From contig JACTMI010000031.1 in NCBI GenBank assembly GCA_014584695.1, positions 1 to 64,000 of the forward strand: 64,000 nucleotides of DNA. The letters run 5' to 3'. This DNA comes from Acidobacteriota bacterium. Its GTDB lineage: Bacteria > Acidobacteriota > Thermoanaerobaculia > Multivoradales > JAGPDF01. The notes under the pieces were generated by a model that was not told the origin of the DNA, searched no databases, and saw only the letters and a program-made list of their open reading frames with translations. This document shows, piece after piece, positions 27,783 to 37,311 of the stretch; the stretch's first letter is position 1; every line of letters starts with the position of its first letter. The translations under genes and the position numbers were made by a program.

Positions 27783-28229
27783 ATGTCGGAGCTCGAAGAC
27801 CTCTACCAGGAAGTCCTGCTCGACCACTACCGCAGCCCCCGTCACCGCGGGCGGCCGGCGGGCGCCGATCACGAAGCGGAGGGGTTCAATCCGCTCTGCG
27901 GCGACCGGGTCAAGGTCTTCGTCGAGCTCGACGGCGAGCGCCTGCGCGCCGTCGGTTTCGACGGCTCCGGCTGCGCGATCTCGACCGCCTCGGCGTCGCT
28001 GATGTGCGAGGCGCTCCAGGGTCTCACGCGAGCGGAAGCCGAGCGGCTCGCGGCCGACTTCCGCGCCGCGGTGACCGGCGCGGCGTCGATCGATCCCGAA
28101 CGGCTGGGCAAGCTGGTGGCGCTCGCCGGGGTCGCCGAGTTTCCGATGCGCGTCAAGTGCGCCACCCTCGCCTGGCACGCCCTCGACGCCGCACTGGCCA
28201 GCCCCGGGACGAAGGTCTCGACCGAGTAG
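27783..28229 (+). CDS. sufU: SufU-type sulfur carrier / Fe-S scaffold
   Basis: 148 residues. Zinc or cluster ligands: C39 and D41 (NPLCGD), C64 (GSGCAIS) and C126 (VKCATLAW). The 18-20 residue insertion typical of SufU relative to IscU is present between the second and third cysteines (EAERLAADFRAAVTGAASIDPERLGKL). SufU accepts sulfur from SufS, the gene 5 bases upstream. LYQEVLLDHYRSPRHRG at the start is the family N-terminus. Last gene of the suf operon; transcription of the next gene appears independent. Confidence 0.95.
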   Translation: MSELEDLYQEVLLDHYRSPRHRGRPAGADHEAEGFNPLCGDRVKVFVELDGERLRAVGFDGSGCAISTASASLMCEALQGLTRAEAERLAADFRAAVTGAASIDPERLGKLVALAGVAEFPMRVKCATLAWHALDAALASPGTKVSTE

Positions 28230-28252
28230 CCGCCGGCGCCTTTGGCGCGTGC

Positions 28253-28258
28253 TACGCT
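28253..28258 (+). promoter_or_regulatory. TACGCT, probable -10 of the propeller sensor kinase
   Basis: GTGCTACGCTCGG after the sufU stop. It would start transcription near 28265 and leave a leader of about 30 bases with a GGAGGGG site. The same hexamer sits before serS. Confidence 0.4.
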
Positions 28259-28296
28259 CGGCGCGGCCTCGCGGCCGGGGACCGGAGGGGTGGCCG

Positions 28297-31200
28297 ATGA
28301 TGGATGGGAGCGCTCGCGGTCGGTACTCGCCCGCCAGGCGGGCGGTCCTGCTCGCGCTCCTCGCCGGCGTGTTGTCGCAGCCCTCTCGAGCCGACGCCCA
28401 GCAGCTCCCCTTCACGCTCTACACCGCCGACGACGGGCTCGCCGGGACCCAGGTCTGGGACGTCCGCCAGGACCGCAACGGCTACCTCTGGGCGGCGACC
28501 ACTTGGGGACTCGCCCGCTTCGACGGCGAGCGATTCTCGAGCCTCTCGGTGCCCGAGGGGCTGCCGAGCGCCAACGTCCGCAACGTGCTCGAGGATGGTC
28601 GCGGCCGCCTCTGGATCGGTACCAACGGTGGGTTAGCCCTCTACGACGGGCGGCGCGTCGAGGTGGTCGCCGACCTCGGCGGCCTCTCGCCCTCGCCGGT
28701 GTGGGTGAGCCGAGCCGACGGCGCGGGCCGGCTCTGGTTCGGCACCGAGCGCGGCCTGCTGCTCCACGACGGCCGCCGCATGCGCGCTTTCACGCGCGAC
28801 GATGGGCTCGCCGACGACTACGTCTACTCGCTCTGGCCGGCCGCGGACGGCTCGCTGTGGGTGGGCTCCCGGGGCGCCGGCGTGGCGCGCTGCGAGCTCG
28901 ACGGCGACGGCGGCCTGGCCGCCTGCCGGGTCTACGACGAGCGCGACGGTCTCGGGCACGGCGTGGTGCGGTCGATCACCGAGGACAGTCGGGGCCGCAT
29001 CCTGCTCGCCACGCGCGGAGGCGGGCTGGCGATCTGGGACCAGGGGAGCTTCCGCCGGCTGACGCACGCGGACGGCCTCCCCGGCGACGACCTCTACGCC
29101 CTGCTGGTGCGGCCGAACGACCAGCTGGTGATCGGCTCGAGCGACAGCGGGCTGGCGGTCTGCCAGCTGCCGTCCCTGCGCCGCTGCCTGAGTTGGCGCG
29201 AGCCGAGCGGGCTGCCGGACGATCAGGTGCGCGCGCTCTTCGAGGACCGCGAAGGAACGCTCTGGGTCGGCACCGAGGGCGGGCTCGCCCGCCTCTCCCG
29301 TAGCGATCTGTGGAGCTACGGTACGGCCGAAGGGTTGCCCGGCCGCCACGCTTACGCGCTCGCGGCCGACCCGCGCGGCGGCATGTGGATCGGCACCGTC
29401 GGCGGCTTGGCCCGGCTCGACCTCGGGCCTCATGGCGAGCCCGCGGTCGCGAGCTGGGACCGGCGCCAGGGGCTGCCCGGCAACTGGGTCTGGGCGCTCG
29501 CGGCCGAAGCCAACGGGGCGCTCTGGGTGGGGACGGAGCAGGGCCTCTGCCGGCTGCCACCGGCGAGGGGCACCTGCGAGCGCTTCGGGCGCGAGGACGG
29601 GTTGACCGCCTCCTACGTGCTCGACCTGCTGCTCGACGGCAGCGGCACGCTCTGGGTGGCGACGACGGATGGCCTGGCTCGCTCGCGCCCCGGACCGGCG
29701 GGCGGGCGGATGCGCTTCGAGATGTACCGAGAGTCCGATGGCCTCGCCAACCGGCGCTCCTACACGCTCGCGGAGGATCGCGACGGCCGCCTCTGGGTCG
29801 CCCACAACGAGGGATTGAGCTGGCGCGACGGCGACCGCTTCGCGGGCTGGACCTCCCGCCAGGAGCCCGCGGTCGCGGCGGCCCGCAGCCTCGCCCGCAC
29901 GCCCGACGGCGAGCTCTGGGTGGGAGGCTTCGGTTTCATCGCCCGCCTCGCCGGCTTCGAGGCAGGTGCGCCGCGGTTCGACCGCTTCTCGGTCGACGGC
30001 GAGCTCGGCGGCGCGCTCGTGCTCGCCATCGCGGACGGTGGCGAGGGTCGACTCCTGCTCGGCACCAACCGCGGCGTGCTGTTGTTCGATCCGCTCGGGC
30101 GCGGCGGGCGGGGCGACCTGCTCGCCCGCTTCGATCGCTCGAGCGGGACGATCGCCACCGAGGTGGCCCATTCGAGAGCGTTCGCGCGCGACCTCGCCGG
30201 GCGCGCCTGGTTCGGGTTCAAGGGGGGCGTGACCGTCTTCCCGTCGGATCTCGCCGTGCCTGCCGCGCCGTCGCCGCAAGTCACCTTCGAGCGCGTCGAG
30301 ACGAGCTCGGGTCAGGTCTATCGCGCGCCGTTCAGCGCCGTGGATCGCGGCGGGCGGTCGCGCTGGCTCGGCTCCGATCCGGTCGCGCTGGTGCCCGGCG
30401 AGCGGAGCCTGCGGGTCAGCGTGCGGGCGCTCACGTTCCGGCGCGAGAGCGGCGTCCGCTTCCAGTTCCGGATGGCGGGGCTGGACCGCGATTGGTCGGA
30501 GTCGGCGGCGCTGCCCGTGCGCGACTTCACCAACCTCGATCCCGGTCGCTACCGGCTCGAGGCGCGGGCGGCGCTGGGCGACGCGCCGTGGGGAGCGGCG
30601 TCGGCGCTGGCGATCGAGGTCCGCCCGAAGCTCTGGCAGACCGCGCCGGTGCGGCTGCTGGGCGCCCTGACGGCCGGGGCGTTGATCGCCCTCGCGGTGC
30701 TCGCGCGGACGCGACGGATGGAGCTGCGCGCGGCGGAGCTCGAGCGGGAGGTCGGCGAAAGGACCGACGATCTGGCCCGCTACGCGCGCGCGCTCGCCGA
30801 GCACCTGGCGGCGCTCGACCAGGGCGCCGCCCGGGTGCGCGACGCCGATCGCGCGCGGCGCGAGCTGTTGGCGAGCCTCTCGCACGAGGTGCGCACGCCG
30901 CTGACCTCGATTCTGGGCTTCTCCGAGCTGCTGGAGTCCTCCGCCGCCTCGAAGATGACGGCGCGCGAGCTGCGCTATCTCGCCAACGTGCGCGAGAGCG
31001 GCAATCACCTGCTGCGGCTGGTCAACAACCTGCTCGATCAGGCCAAGCTCGAAGCCGGCCGGATGGAGGTCCACAACGAGCCGGTCGATCTGGCGGCGGT
31101 GCTCGGCAGCATCGTCTCGTTGATGGAGGGATTCGCGCTCACCCGCGATGTGCGCATCGAGATTCGCGTCGAGTCGGCGCCGCCCGAGGTGGAGGTCGAC

Positions 31201-32211
31201 GTCGCGAAGCTGCGCCAGATCCTGATCAACCTGCTGTCGAACGCGATCAAGTTCTCGCCCGCCGGCGCCGCCGTGACGGTCGGCGCGCGCGCTCTCGGCG
31301 CCGCCGATTCGCGCCTCGGCGAGGAGGGCTACGAGATCGAGGTCGCCGACCGGGGACCGGGCATTCGAGCCGAGGAGCTGGCGACCATCTTCCAGCCCTA
31401 CCGCCAGGCGGGCTCGGGCGCGCCGGTGCAGCCGGGTACCGGGCTGGGCCTGCCGATCGTCCGCCAACTGGTGCAGCTGCTGGGCGGTTGGGTGGAGGTC
31501 GAGTCGCCGCCGGGACAGGGTTCGCGCTTCCGGGTGGTGCTCCCCCGCGTGGCGCACCGAGGCGAAGTCGTCGCGCCGGAGCCGGGCGACCGGGGCGTAG
31601 CCGACCGGCCGCGGGTGCTGGTGATCGAGCCCGACCGGACCCGCTTCGGCGACCTCGCCGAGGCGCTGGAGCCGGCCGACTTCCTGGCCGTCCGCGCGCC
31701 CGATGTCGAGGAGGCCCGGCGGATGCTGCCCGAGCTGCGGCCGATCGCCCTGGCGTTTGCCTTCGATCCTTCCCGCGCCGAGGCGTGGGGCGAGCTGGCA
31801 CGGCTCGAGCGTGATCTCGAGCGCGGCCACCTGCCGCTCGCGCTGGTCGCGCGCGCCGGCGCCGGGAATCGGGGTTGGGCCCTGCTGTTCGACCGGGTCT
31901 TGCCAGCCGGCAGCGAGGAGCCCGAAGTGCGCGCCGCGCTGGCGCAGCTCGGATCGGCGGCGGCGGAGGCCTTCGTTCCCGGCGGCGCGCCGGCGCCCGG
32001 TCTCGCCGAAGTAGCCCGCAACCAGATGGGCGAGGAGGCGGTACCGTGGCTCCTGGTGCTGCCCGGCGAGATTCCGGCGGCGCGGCGATTGCGCTGGTCG
32101 GCCGAAGTCGAGGCCGCGCCACCGCGCGTCGGCGAGGCGCTGTGCGCGCTGCTGCGCCGGGCCGAGCACCGGCGCGGTCCCGGCGCGGCGAAGCACGGCG
32201 GCAGCGACTAG
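28297..32211 (+). CDS. two-component propeller sensor histidine kinase with degenerate receiver
   Basis: 1304-residue membrane kinase. Signal-like N-terminus (RRAVLLALLAGVLSQPSRADA), two seven-bladed Reg_prop propellers outside the cytoplasm (about 35-690; repeated units such as GRLWIGTNGGLALYDG and LWVGTEGGLARLS), a Y_Y_Y domain (about 700-790), one membrane helix (LLGALTAGALIALAVLA, about 797-815), HisKA with SLSHEVRTPLTSILGFSELL (about 875), HATPase with NLLSNAIKFSPAG and GTGLGLPIVRQLVQLLGG, and a C-terminal receiver-like part (about 1105-1290). The receiver keeps VLVIEPD but lacks the usual Lys (FDRVLPAG) and is probably not phosphorylated. The architecture resembles the BT-type hybrid sensors but lacks the AraC output domain. 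ATG at 28297 follows GGAGGGG. The ligand is unknown. Confidence 0.9.
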   Translation: MMDGSARGRYSPARRAVLLALLAGVLSQPSRADAQQLPFTLYTADDGLAGTQVWDVRQDRNGYLWAATTWGLARFDGERFSSLSVPEGLPSANVRNVLEDGRGRLWIGTNGGLALYDGRRVEVVADLGGLSPSPVWVSRADGAGRLWFGTERGLLLHDGRRMRAFTRDDGLADDYVYSLWPAADGSLWVGSRGAGVARCELDGDGGLAACRVYDERDGLGHGVVRSITEDSRGRILLATRGGGLAIWDQGSFRRLTHADGLPGDDLYALLVRPNDQLVIGSSDSGLAVCQLPSLRRCLSWREPSGLPDDQVRALFEDREGTLWVGTEGGLARLSRSDLWSYGTAEGLPGRHAYALAADPRGGMWIGTVGGLARLDLGPHGEPAVASWDRRQGLPGNWVWALAAEANGALWVGTEQGLCRLPPARGTCERFGREDGLTASYVLDLLLDGSGTLWVATTDGLARSRPGPAGGRMRFEMYRESDGLANRRSYTLAEDRDGRLWVAHNEGLSWRDGDRFAGWTSRQEPAVAAARSLARTPDGELWVGGFGFIARLAGFEAGAPRFDRFSVDGELGGALVLAIADGGEGRLLLGTNRGVLLFDPLGRGGRGDLLARFDRSSGTIATEVAHSRAFARDLAGRAWFGFKGGVTVFPSDLAVPAAPSPQVTFERVETSSGQVYRAPFSAVDRGGRSRWLGSDPVALVPGERSLRVSVRALTFRRESGVRFQFRMAGLDRDWSESAALPVRDFTNLDPGRYRLEARAALGDAPWGAASALAIEVRPKLWQTAPVRLLGALTAGALIALAVLARTRRMELRAAELEREVGERTDDLARYARALAEHLAALDQGAARVRDADRARRELLASLSHEVRTPLTSILGFSELLESSAASKMTARELRYLANVRESGNHLLRLVNNLLDQAKLEAGRMEVHNEPVDLAAVLGSIVSLMEGFALTRDVRIEIRVESAPPEVEVDVAKLRQILINLLSNAIKFSPAGAAVTVGARALGAADSRLGEEGYEIEVADRGPGIRAEELATIFQPYRQAGSGAPVQPGTGLGLPIVRQLVQLLGGWVEVESPPGQGSRFRVVLPRVAHRGEVVAPEPGDRGVADRPRVLVIEPDRTRFGDLAEALEPADFLAVRAPDVEEARRMLPELRPIALAFAFDPSRAEAWGELARLERDLERGHLPLALVARAGAGNRGWALLFDRVLPAGSEEPEVRAALAQLGSAAAEAFVPGGAPAPGLAEVARNQMGEEAVPWLLVLPGEIPAARRLRWSAEVEAAPPRVGEALCALLRRAEHRRGPGAAKHGGSD

Positions 32212-32254
32212 CCGACGGTCGGGATGGCGGCTGGCGCGGAGCGGCAGCGCGCCG

Positions 32255-33862
32255 TCACGCGGAGACGACGGGGCCGGGGAAGACGACGACGCGGCGGTAG
32301 GGTTCGTCACCGCGGGAAGTCGAAGTCATGCCGCGGGTCTCGACCACTTGGTGCTGCAGGCGGCGGACGAAGCTGCCCTGGGGGGCGAGCTCGACTGGGC
32401 GGCCGCTGTCCTGCGCCGAGGCGATCGCGATCTCGACCTCGGCGAGGGCGCTGCGCTGCTCGTCGAGCACGTCGCCGACGTCGAACAGGCCGCGCAGGAA
32501 GCTCTCGATCTGGCCGGTGGTGCCATTGCGCAGGACGTGAATCGGCTTGCCGTCCGCCTCGGCGGCGCGCAGGGTCTTGGGCAGGCGCTTCTCCTGGGAC
32601 TTGAGCGTCACCACGCAGTCGGCGTCGGCCAGCCGGTCGACGACGTGGGCGGGCAGGCGCAGATCGCGGATCGTCCGCTCGAGGCGCGGGCTGGAAACGG
32701 CATAGGGGAGGATGCGCAGCATCCGCTTGCGCCGGCGCGCGAAGCGCTCGTCGTCGAACAGCGATGCGGCGGCGCGCGGCGCTGTCTCCTCGGGTCCCTC
32801 GCGGGGCGGTTCGACCGCCACCTGGCCGTCGGCGCCGCGCACCCGGATCTCCGGCCGCGGCACCAGGCCGCGCAGCGCGCGGTCGACCACCTCGGCGACG
32901 TCGCGGTGGACGGCGAAGCGGTCCTTGTCCTGGATCTCGATCAGGGCGTCGAACGTGGGCGGCGCCTTGCGTTCGAGCACCGTCTTCTGGGTGCCGCGGC
33001 GGCGGGCCTCCTCGTCGGAGAGGGTGACCGCCTGGATGCCACCGACCAGGTCGCTGAGCGTCGGATTCGACAGCAGGTTGTCGAGCGTGTTGCCGTGGGC
33101 GGTGGCGATCAGCTGCACGCCGCGCTCGGCGATCGTGCGCGCGGCGAGCGCCTCGGCCTGGGTGCCGATCTCGTCGATGACGACCACCTCCGGCATGTGG
33201 TTCTCGACCGCTTCGATCATGGTCGCGTGCTGCTGGTCGGGCGAAGGCACCTGCAAACGGCGGGCGCGCCCGATGCCGGGGTGGGGGATGTCGCCGTCGC
33301 CGCCGATCTCGTTCGAGGTGTCGACCACCACGACGCGCTTGCCGAGATCGTCGGCCAGCACCCGGGCGGCCTCCCGCAACAGCGTCGTCTTGCCGACGCC
33401 GGGGCGTCCGAGCAGCAGGGTCGAGCGGCCGTCCTCGATGACGTCGCGGACGACGTCGACGGTGCCGACCACGGCGCGGCCGACCCGGCAGGTCAGCCCG
33501 ACGACGTCACCGCGCCGGTTGCGCAGCGCCGAGATGCGATGCAGCGTCCGCTCGAGCCCGGCACGATTGTCGCCGCCGAAGGCCCCGACCCGCTCGATGA
33601 CGTGGGCGAGGGTGTCGCGACCGAGCGGTTCGGCCGCCAGCTCGACCACGCGGCCGGCGAAACGAGCCTCGGGCCGGCGTCCGAGGTCGAGGACGATCTC
33701 GAGCAGTCCCTCCAGGGTCCCCAGGCGCGCCAGCGCGTCGCGCAGCTCCGGCGGCAGCACGGCGAGCAGCTGTGCGAGATCGTCGGTCGGGTCGGAGGAT
33801 CGGGGCGAGCTGGGCATCCGCGAGACGGCGGGAGCGGGAGCTCCGGAGGCCGATTCTGCCAC
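32255..33862 (-). CDS. AAA ATPase of the R3H/SpoIIIAA-like (Ycf45) family
   Basis: 535 residues. Central ATPase (about 140-300) with Walker A LLLGRPGVGKTTLLREAARVL, Walker B VVVIDEIGTQAEA and the family block EIGGDGDIPHPGIGRARRLQVPSPDQQHATMIEAVENHMPE. The N-terminal LPPELRDAL and SALRNRRGDVVGLTCRVGRAVVGT are characteristic. A C-terminal extension (about 395-470) with VVTLKSQEKRLPKTL and PIHVLRNGT resembles the nucleic-acid-binding R3H end seen in cyanobacterial Ycf45 proteins. Single-stranded nucleic acid binding is known or predicted for the family; the actual role is unknown. Start taken as GTG at 33862; the ATG at 33817 is an alternative. Divergent from the DUF3108 gene across only 52 bases. 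Confidence 0.82.
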   Translation of the reverse strand: MAESASGAPAPAVSRMPSSPRSSDPTDDLAQLLAVLPPELRDALARLGTLEGLLEIVLDLGRRPEARFAGRVVELAAEPLGRDTLAHVIERVGAFGGDNRAGLERTLHRISALRNRRGDVVGLTCRVGRAVVGTVDVVRDVIEDGRSTLLLGRPGVGKTTLLREAARVLADDLGKRVVVVDTSNEIGGDGDIPHPGIGRARRLQVPSPDQQHATMIEAVENHMPEVVVIDEIGTQAEALAARTIAERGVQLIATAHGNTLDNLLSNPTLSDLVGGIQAVTLSDEEARRRGTQKTVLERKAPPTFDALIEIQDKDRFAVHRDVAEVVDRALRGLVPRPEIRVRGADGQVAVEPPREGPEETAPRAAASLFDDERFARRRKRMLRILPYAVSSPRLERTIRDLRLPAHVVDRLADADCVVTLKSQEKRLPKTLRAAEADGKPIHVLRNGTTGQIESFLRGLFDVGDVLDEQRSALAEVEIAIASAQDSGRPVELAPQGSFVRRLQHQVVETRGMTSTSRGDEPYRRVVVFPGPVVSA

Positions 33863-33902
33863 AGGCTCGGCGCGCCGCTCGGCGACGGGCGGGGTTCTTG
33901 CT

Positions 33903-33908
33903 TATCAT
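33903..33908 (+). promoter_or_regulatory. TATCAT, -10 element 6 bases before GTG start
   Basis: CTTATCATTCCCGC then GTG at 33915. Distance of 6 bases implies a leaderless mRNA for the three-gene operon. No -35 match in the 52-base divergent gap. Confidence 0.5.
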
Positions 33909-33914
33909 TCCCGC

Positions 33915-34580
33915 GTGCGCCGCTCCTCGCTCGTCCTGCTCGTCGCCCTCGCCTGCCCGGCCACCTGGGCCCAGGCCGAGGAGCGGCTGCAGTACCGCTG
34001 GCGCCTCGACGGTTTCACGGGCGTCATCGCCGGTTTGTTCTTTCCGTCGAGAGGGGAGGGGAGCCTGACCCAGGAGGCGCTGCCCAACGGCCGCTGGCGC
34101 AGTGAGCTGCTGATCACTTCGCCCGAGTCGAGGGCGGGCGAGTTCTTCCGGTACGGCGCGGAGCTCGAGCCGGTGACGCTCTCGACCGTGCGGGCTTGGT
34201 CGGCCTCGCGCTGGCGGGGCGAGTCCCGCTCGAAGGAGGCGGAGGTCACCGAAGCGGGGGTGATCGACATCGTCTCGGGCATCCAGCTGATCCGCCGCGA
34301 CCCGCCGCGGGAGCCGCGCGCGATGGAGATCTGGTCCGACGGGCGGCTCTATCCGGTGATGGTGGTGCCTCACGGCCGCGCCCAACGGCGGGTCGAGGGG
34401 CGGGAGGTGCCGGTGCGCCACTACGTCGTCCGCGGTGTCGAGCAGCCGGGCCGGCGGCTGTGGAAGGGCGGGCTGGAGCTGTGGCTCGCCGAGGACGCCG
34501 CGGCGACTCCGGTCGAGATCCTGGTCACGCGCTCGGCGGCTCGCGTCCGCCTCGAGCTCGAAGGAGGAGGTCCCCGATGA
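33915..34580 (+). CDS. DUF3108 domain exported protein
   Basis: 221 residues. Signal peptide [20 protein letters not shown], then a beta-rich domain: [40 protein letters not shown]-like blocks and a C-terminal [18 protein letters not shown]. This pattern of inward and outward strands matches DUF3108, a periplasmic lipoprotein-carrier-like fold of unknown function. GTG start at 33915 directly follows TATCAT; the longer frame upstream is antisense to the ATPase gene. Its stop overlaps the SOD ATG (ATGA), so the two are translationally coupled. Confidence 0.78.
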   Translation: MRRSSLVLLVALACPATWAQAEERLQYRWRLDGFTGVIAGLFFPSRGEGSLTQEALPNGRWRSELLITSPESRAGEFFRYGAELEPVTLSTVRAWSASRWRGESRSKEAEVTEAGVIDIVSGIQLIRRDPPREPRAMEIWSDGRLYPVMVVPHGRAQRRVEGREVPVRHYVVRGVEQPGRRLWKGGLELWLAEDAAATPVEILVTRSAARVRLELEGGGPR

Positions 34581-35302
34581 CGCTCACCCGCCGCGAAGCG
34601 CTCGGCGCGCTGGCGATTGCCGGCGTCGCGCTCGGCGCGCCCCGCCGGGGCGGAACCGCCGAGCCGCCGGCCTCGCCGCCATCGGCGCCGCCGTTCGAGC
34701 TGCCGCCGCTGCCCTACGCCGCCGACGCGCTCGAGCCGCAGATCGACGCCGAGACGATGCGCATCCACCACGACAAGCACCACGCAGCCTACGTCGCCGG
34801 GCTCAACGCGGCGGTGGCGGCGACGCCCGAGCTCGCCGGGCGGCCGCTCGAGTCGCTGCTCGCGGCGCTCGACACGGTGCCCGAGCCGGTGCGCTCGGCC
34901 GTGCGCAACCACGGCGGCGGACACTTCAACCATTCCCTGTTCTGGACCTCGCTCGACCCGCGCGGCGGCGTCGCGCCCACGGGCGAGCTGGCGGCGGCGC
35001 TCAGCGCGGCCTTCGGTTCGTTCGCGAGCTTCACCGAGGCGTTCCAGAAAGCTGGTGCCGGCGTCTTCGGCAGCGGCTGGGCCTGGCTCGTCGCCGACGC
35101 CCGCGGGCGGCTCGAGTTGACGACGACGCCGAATCAGGACACGCCGCTCGCGACCGGCCGGACCCCGCTCTTGGGGATCGACGTCTGGGAGCATGCCTAC
35201 TACCTGCGCTATCAGAACCGGCGCGCCGAGTACCTCGCGGCCATCGCGCGCGTCGTCCACTGGCCGGTGGTCGAGGAGCGCTGGCGGAGATCGCGCGGGT
35301 GA
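34577..35302 (+). CDS. sodA: Fe/Mn superoxide dismutase with Tat signal
   Basis: 241 residues. Disposes of superoxide; predicted exported to the periplasm. N-terminus [22 protein letters not shown] fits a twin-arginine signal (RR followed by a hydrophobic core), then a Pro-rich linker and a complete SOD domain from [15 protein letters not shown] (about 40). Metal ligands: His in [12 protein letters not shown], His in [11 protein letters not shown], and Asp and His in [18 protein letters not shown]. Iron versus manganese cannot be decided. The start overlaps the DUF3108 gene, and the stop overlaps the next GTG (GTGA). An exported Fe/Mn SOD is less common than exported CuZn SOD; Tat export is logical because metal is inserted before transport. 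Confidence 0.9.
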   Translation: MTLTRREALGALAIAGVALGAPRRGGTAEPPASPPSAPPFELPPLPYAADALEPQIDAETMRIHHDKHHAAYVAGLNAAVAATPELAGRPLESLLAALDTVPEPVRSAVRNHGGGHFNHSLFWTSLDPRGGVAPTGELAAALSAAFGSFASFTEAFQKAGAGVFGSGWAWLVADARGRLELTTTPNQDTPLATGRTPLLGIDVWEHAYYLRYQNRRAEYLAAIARVVHWPVVEERWRRSRG

Positions 35303-36579
35303 GGGCCACCGTCGCGGCCGCGCTGGCGCTCGCCGTCGCGGCCGCCGCCGGGGCGCAGCCGCCCGCCGGACACGGCCAGCACCAAGTCTCCTCCGTGGCC
35401 CCGCCGGCGACCCGGGCGGTTGCGCCGCCCTCGACGCTGCCGGCCGGCGCTCACGACCGGACGCCCGCCGTGGCGCCCGGAGCGTTCGCGCCGAGTCTGG
35501 CCCTCGCCGGGGACGATCTGCTGGCGACCTGGCTCGAGCCGCTGCCGGCGGGCGGACACCGTGTCCGCTGGGCACGCCATCGGGCCGGCGCCTGGTCGCC
35601 GCCGGTGACGGTGGCCGAGGGGGCGGATCTGTTCGCCAACTGGGCCGACACCCCGGGCACGGTGGCCGCCGCGGATGGCGCGCTCTACGTCTGGTGGCTC
35701 GCCAAGTCGGCGCCCGCGACCTACGCCTACGATGTGCGGCTCGCCCGCTCGACCGACGGCGGCGCGACGTTTTCGGCGCTGGGGACGCTCCACGACGATC
35801 ACTCGGCGGTCGAGCACGGTTTCGTCTCGGCGGCCGCCGAGGGCCGGGGGATCCGCTTCTACTATCTCGACGGCCGCGCGACCTCGCAGGGTGGCCCGAT
35901 GCAGCTACGCAGCGCGCGGGTCGAGGGCGCGACGATCGGGGCCAGCGAGCTCGTCGACGCCGCGGTCTGCGACTGCTGTCCGACGGCGGCGACGGCTTGG
36001 GCCGACGGCTCGGCGGTGGCCTTCCGCGATCGGACGCCGGACGAGATCCGCGACATCCGGCTGGCGCTGCGCCCGGGCACGGGCCCGGGGAGCCAGATCG
36101 AAGTGGGCGCGGAGCGCTGGCGGATCGAAGGCTGCCCGGTGAACGGCCCGGCGCTGGCGGTCGGCCGGGATCGGCTGGCGGTGGCTTGGTTCAGCGCGCC
36201 GGCCGACCGCGCCCGCGTGGCGGTCGCCGTCGGCTCCGGGCCCGCCGCCCAAATGGGGCCCGCGGTGCTGCTCGACGCCGACCGGCCGCTCGGCCGAGTG
36301 GCCGCCACGTCGCTCGCCGAGGGTTTCGCGGTGGCTTGGTTGGCGCGCGCGGGAGAGGTCGCCGAGTTGCGGCTGGCGCGGATCGGCGACCGCGGCGAAG
36401 CCTCGGCGCCGCTCGCGGTGGCGCGCACGTCGGCCGGGCGGGCGAGCGGCGTCCCACGCCTGATCCTGAGGGGTGACGACCTCTGGCTCGCCTGGACCGA
36501 ACCGGATGGGCCCGGCCTCCGCGTCGCCTCGCTCGCGGCCTCCGCCCTGCCTCGGCCGCCGCGGGCCGCCAGGCGCTAG
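35299..36579 (+). CDS. exported sialidase-like propeller protein
   Basis: 426 residues. Signal peptide ([18 protein letters not shown]), a His-rich start (GHGQHQ), then a BNR/sialidase-type propeller (about 60-400) with Asp-box-like turns: [20 protein letters not shown] and [13 protein letters not shown]-like blades. A cysteine cluster [13 protein letters not shown] (about 227) and another Cys in [11 protein letters not shown] recur in exported sialidase-like proteins of unknown substrate. Sialidase catalytic residues cannot be confirmed, so function is open; cysteines may bind metal. GTG at 35299 overlaps the SOD stop codon. Third gene of the trio with DUF3108 and SOD. Confidence 0.72.
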   Translation: MRATVAAALALAVAAAAGAQPPAGHGQHQVSSVAPPATRAVAPPSTLPAGAHDRTPAVAPGAFAPSLALAGDDLLATWLEPLPAGGHRVRWARHRAGAWSPPVTVAEGADLFANWADTPGTVAAADGALYVWWLAKSAPATYAYDVRLARSTDGGATFSALGTLHDDHSAVEHGFVSAAAEGRGIRFYYLDGRATSQGGPMQLRSARVEGATIGASELVDAAVCDCCPTAATAWADGSAVAFRDRTPDEIRDIRLALRPGTGPGSQIEVGAERWRIEGCPVNGPALAVGRDRLAVAWFSAPADRARVAVAVGSGPAAQMGPAVLLDADRPLGRVAATSLAEGFAVAWLARAGEVAELRLARIGDRGEASAPLAVARTSAGRASGVPRLILRGDDLWLAWTEPDGPGLRVASLAASALPRPPRAARR

Positions 36580-36620
36580 CAGTTCGCCGGTCGGGCCATC
36601 CGCGCCCGGCGCTCCGACGT

Positions 36621-36630
36621 AGAGATCTCT
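36621..36630. promoter_or_regulatory. palindrome AGAGATCTCT upstream of the ECF sigma gene
   Basis: Perfect 10-base palindrome in the 82-base gap before the sigma gene. Short, so it may be chance. No recognisable ECF-type promoter was found around it. Confidence 0.25.
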
Positions 36631-36661
36631 GGAGCGTGACCATGGCAGGATCTCTCATCCC

Positions 36662-37285
36662 GTGAGCGCCGTCGTCGAAGGGACCACGAGTCCCCACGAT
36701 GCCGCCCGGTCCGCCGCCATGAGCCTCGAGCCGACCGACGCCGAGCTGATCGCGCGCATCGCGCGCCAGGACCGCGACGCGTTCCGCCTCTTCTACGATC
36801 GCTACGGCAGCCGGGTGCTCTCCTACGTCCGGATGCTGGCGCGCCAGCGCGAGCTCGCCGAAGACGTGGTCCAGGAGGTCTTCCTCTCGGTCTGGCGCAA
36901 GGCGCCGAGCTATCGCTCGGATCGCGGCGACGTCACCGGCTGGCTCTACACCATCACGCGCAACAAGCTGGTCGATTTCTGGCGTCGCAAGGGGGGGCAG
37001 GTCGAGGCCGAGGACTTCGACTTCGGCGCGCTGCTTTCGCCGGAGAGCCACGACGAGGCGCAGATCGTGTCGAAAGCCGTGCGCAAGGCGCTGGGGTCGC
37101 TCAAGCGCGAACAGCGCGAGGCGCTCGAGCTCGCCTATTTCGGCGGGCTGACGTACGAAGAGACCGCCGAGCGGTTGGATCTGCCGCTCGGCACGCTCAA
37201 ATCACGCATCCGGGCCGGACTCGCGATCTTGCGCGGCGTCCTGTCGGAGACCCCAACGCCGGCGCCGCCGGCGAGCCCGTTCTGA
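36662..37285 (+). CDS. ECF RNA polymerase sigma factor (ChrR-partnered group)
   Basis: 207 residues. Sigma region 2 (about 28-95): DRDAFRLFYDRYGSRVLSYVRMLARQRELAEDVVQEVFLSVWRKA, with GWLYTITRNKLVDFWRRK for promoter melting; region 4 (about 130-185): LKREQREALELAYFGGLTYEETAERLDLPLGTLKSRIRAGL. The start is GTG at 36662, with AGGA 12 bases upstream; an ATG at 36719 is an alternative that lacks a ribosome binding site. The ChrR-like anti-sigma gene follows by 26 bases, so this is the ECF11-type pair known in Rhodobacter as RpoE-ChrR, responding to singlet oxygen. Target promoters are unknown. Confidence 0.92.
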   Translation: MSAVVEGTTSPHDAARSAAMSLEPTDAELIARIARQDRDAFRLFYDRYGSRVLSYVRMLARQRELAEDVVQEVFLSVWRKAPSYRSDRGDVTGWLYTITRNKLVDFWRRKGGQVEAEDFDFGALLSPESHDEAQIVSKAVRKALGSLKREQREALELAYFGGLTYEETAERLDLPLGTLKSRIRAGLAILRGVLSETPTPAPPASPF

Positions 37286-37311
37286 GCCCACTTCCCGAGG
37301 CACTGCGCGCC

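Noticed and set aside
28633-32310. Minus-strand open frame of about 1225 codons
   Set aside because: It is exactly antisense to the propeller sensor kinase. Low stop frequency in GC-rich DNA explains it; the translation is a featureless Arg/Ala/Gly/Pro string without domains.
36455-36480. ECF11-type -35 (TGATCC) before the sigma gene
   Set aside because: It lies within the propeller gene, and no matching -10 is found at the right distance.
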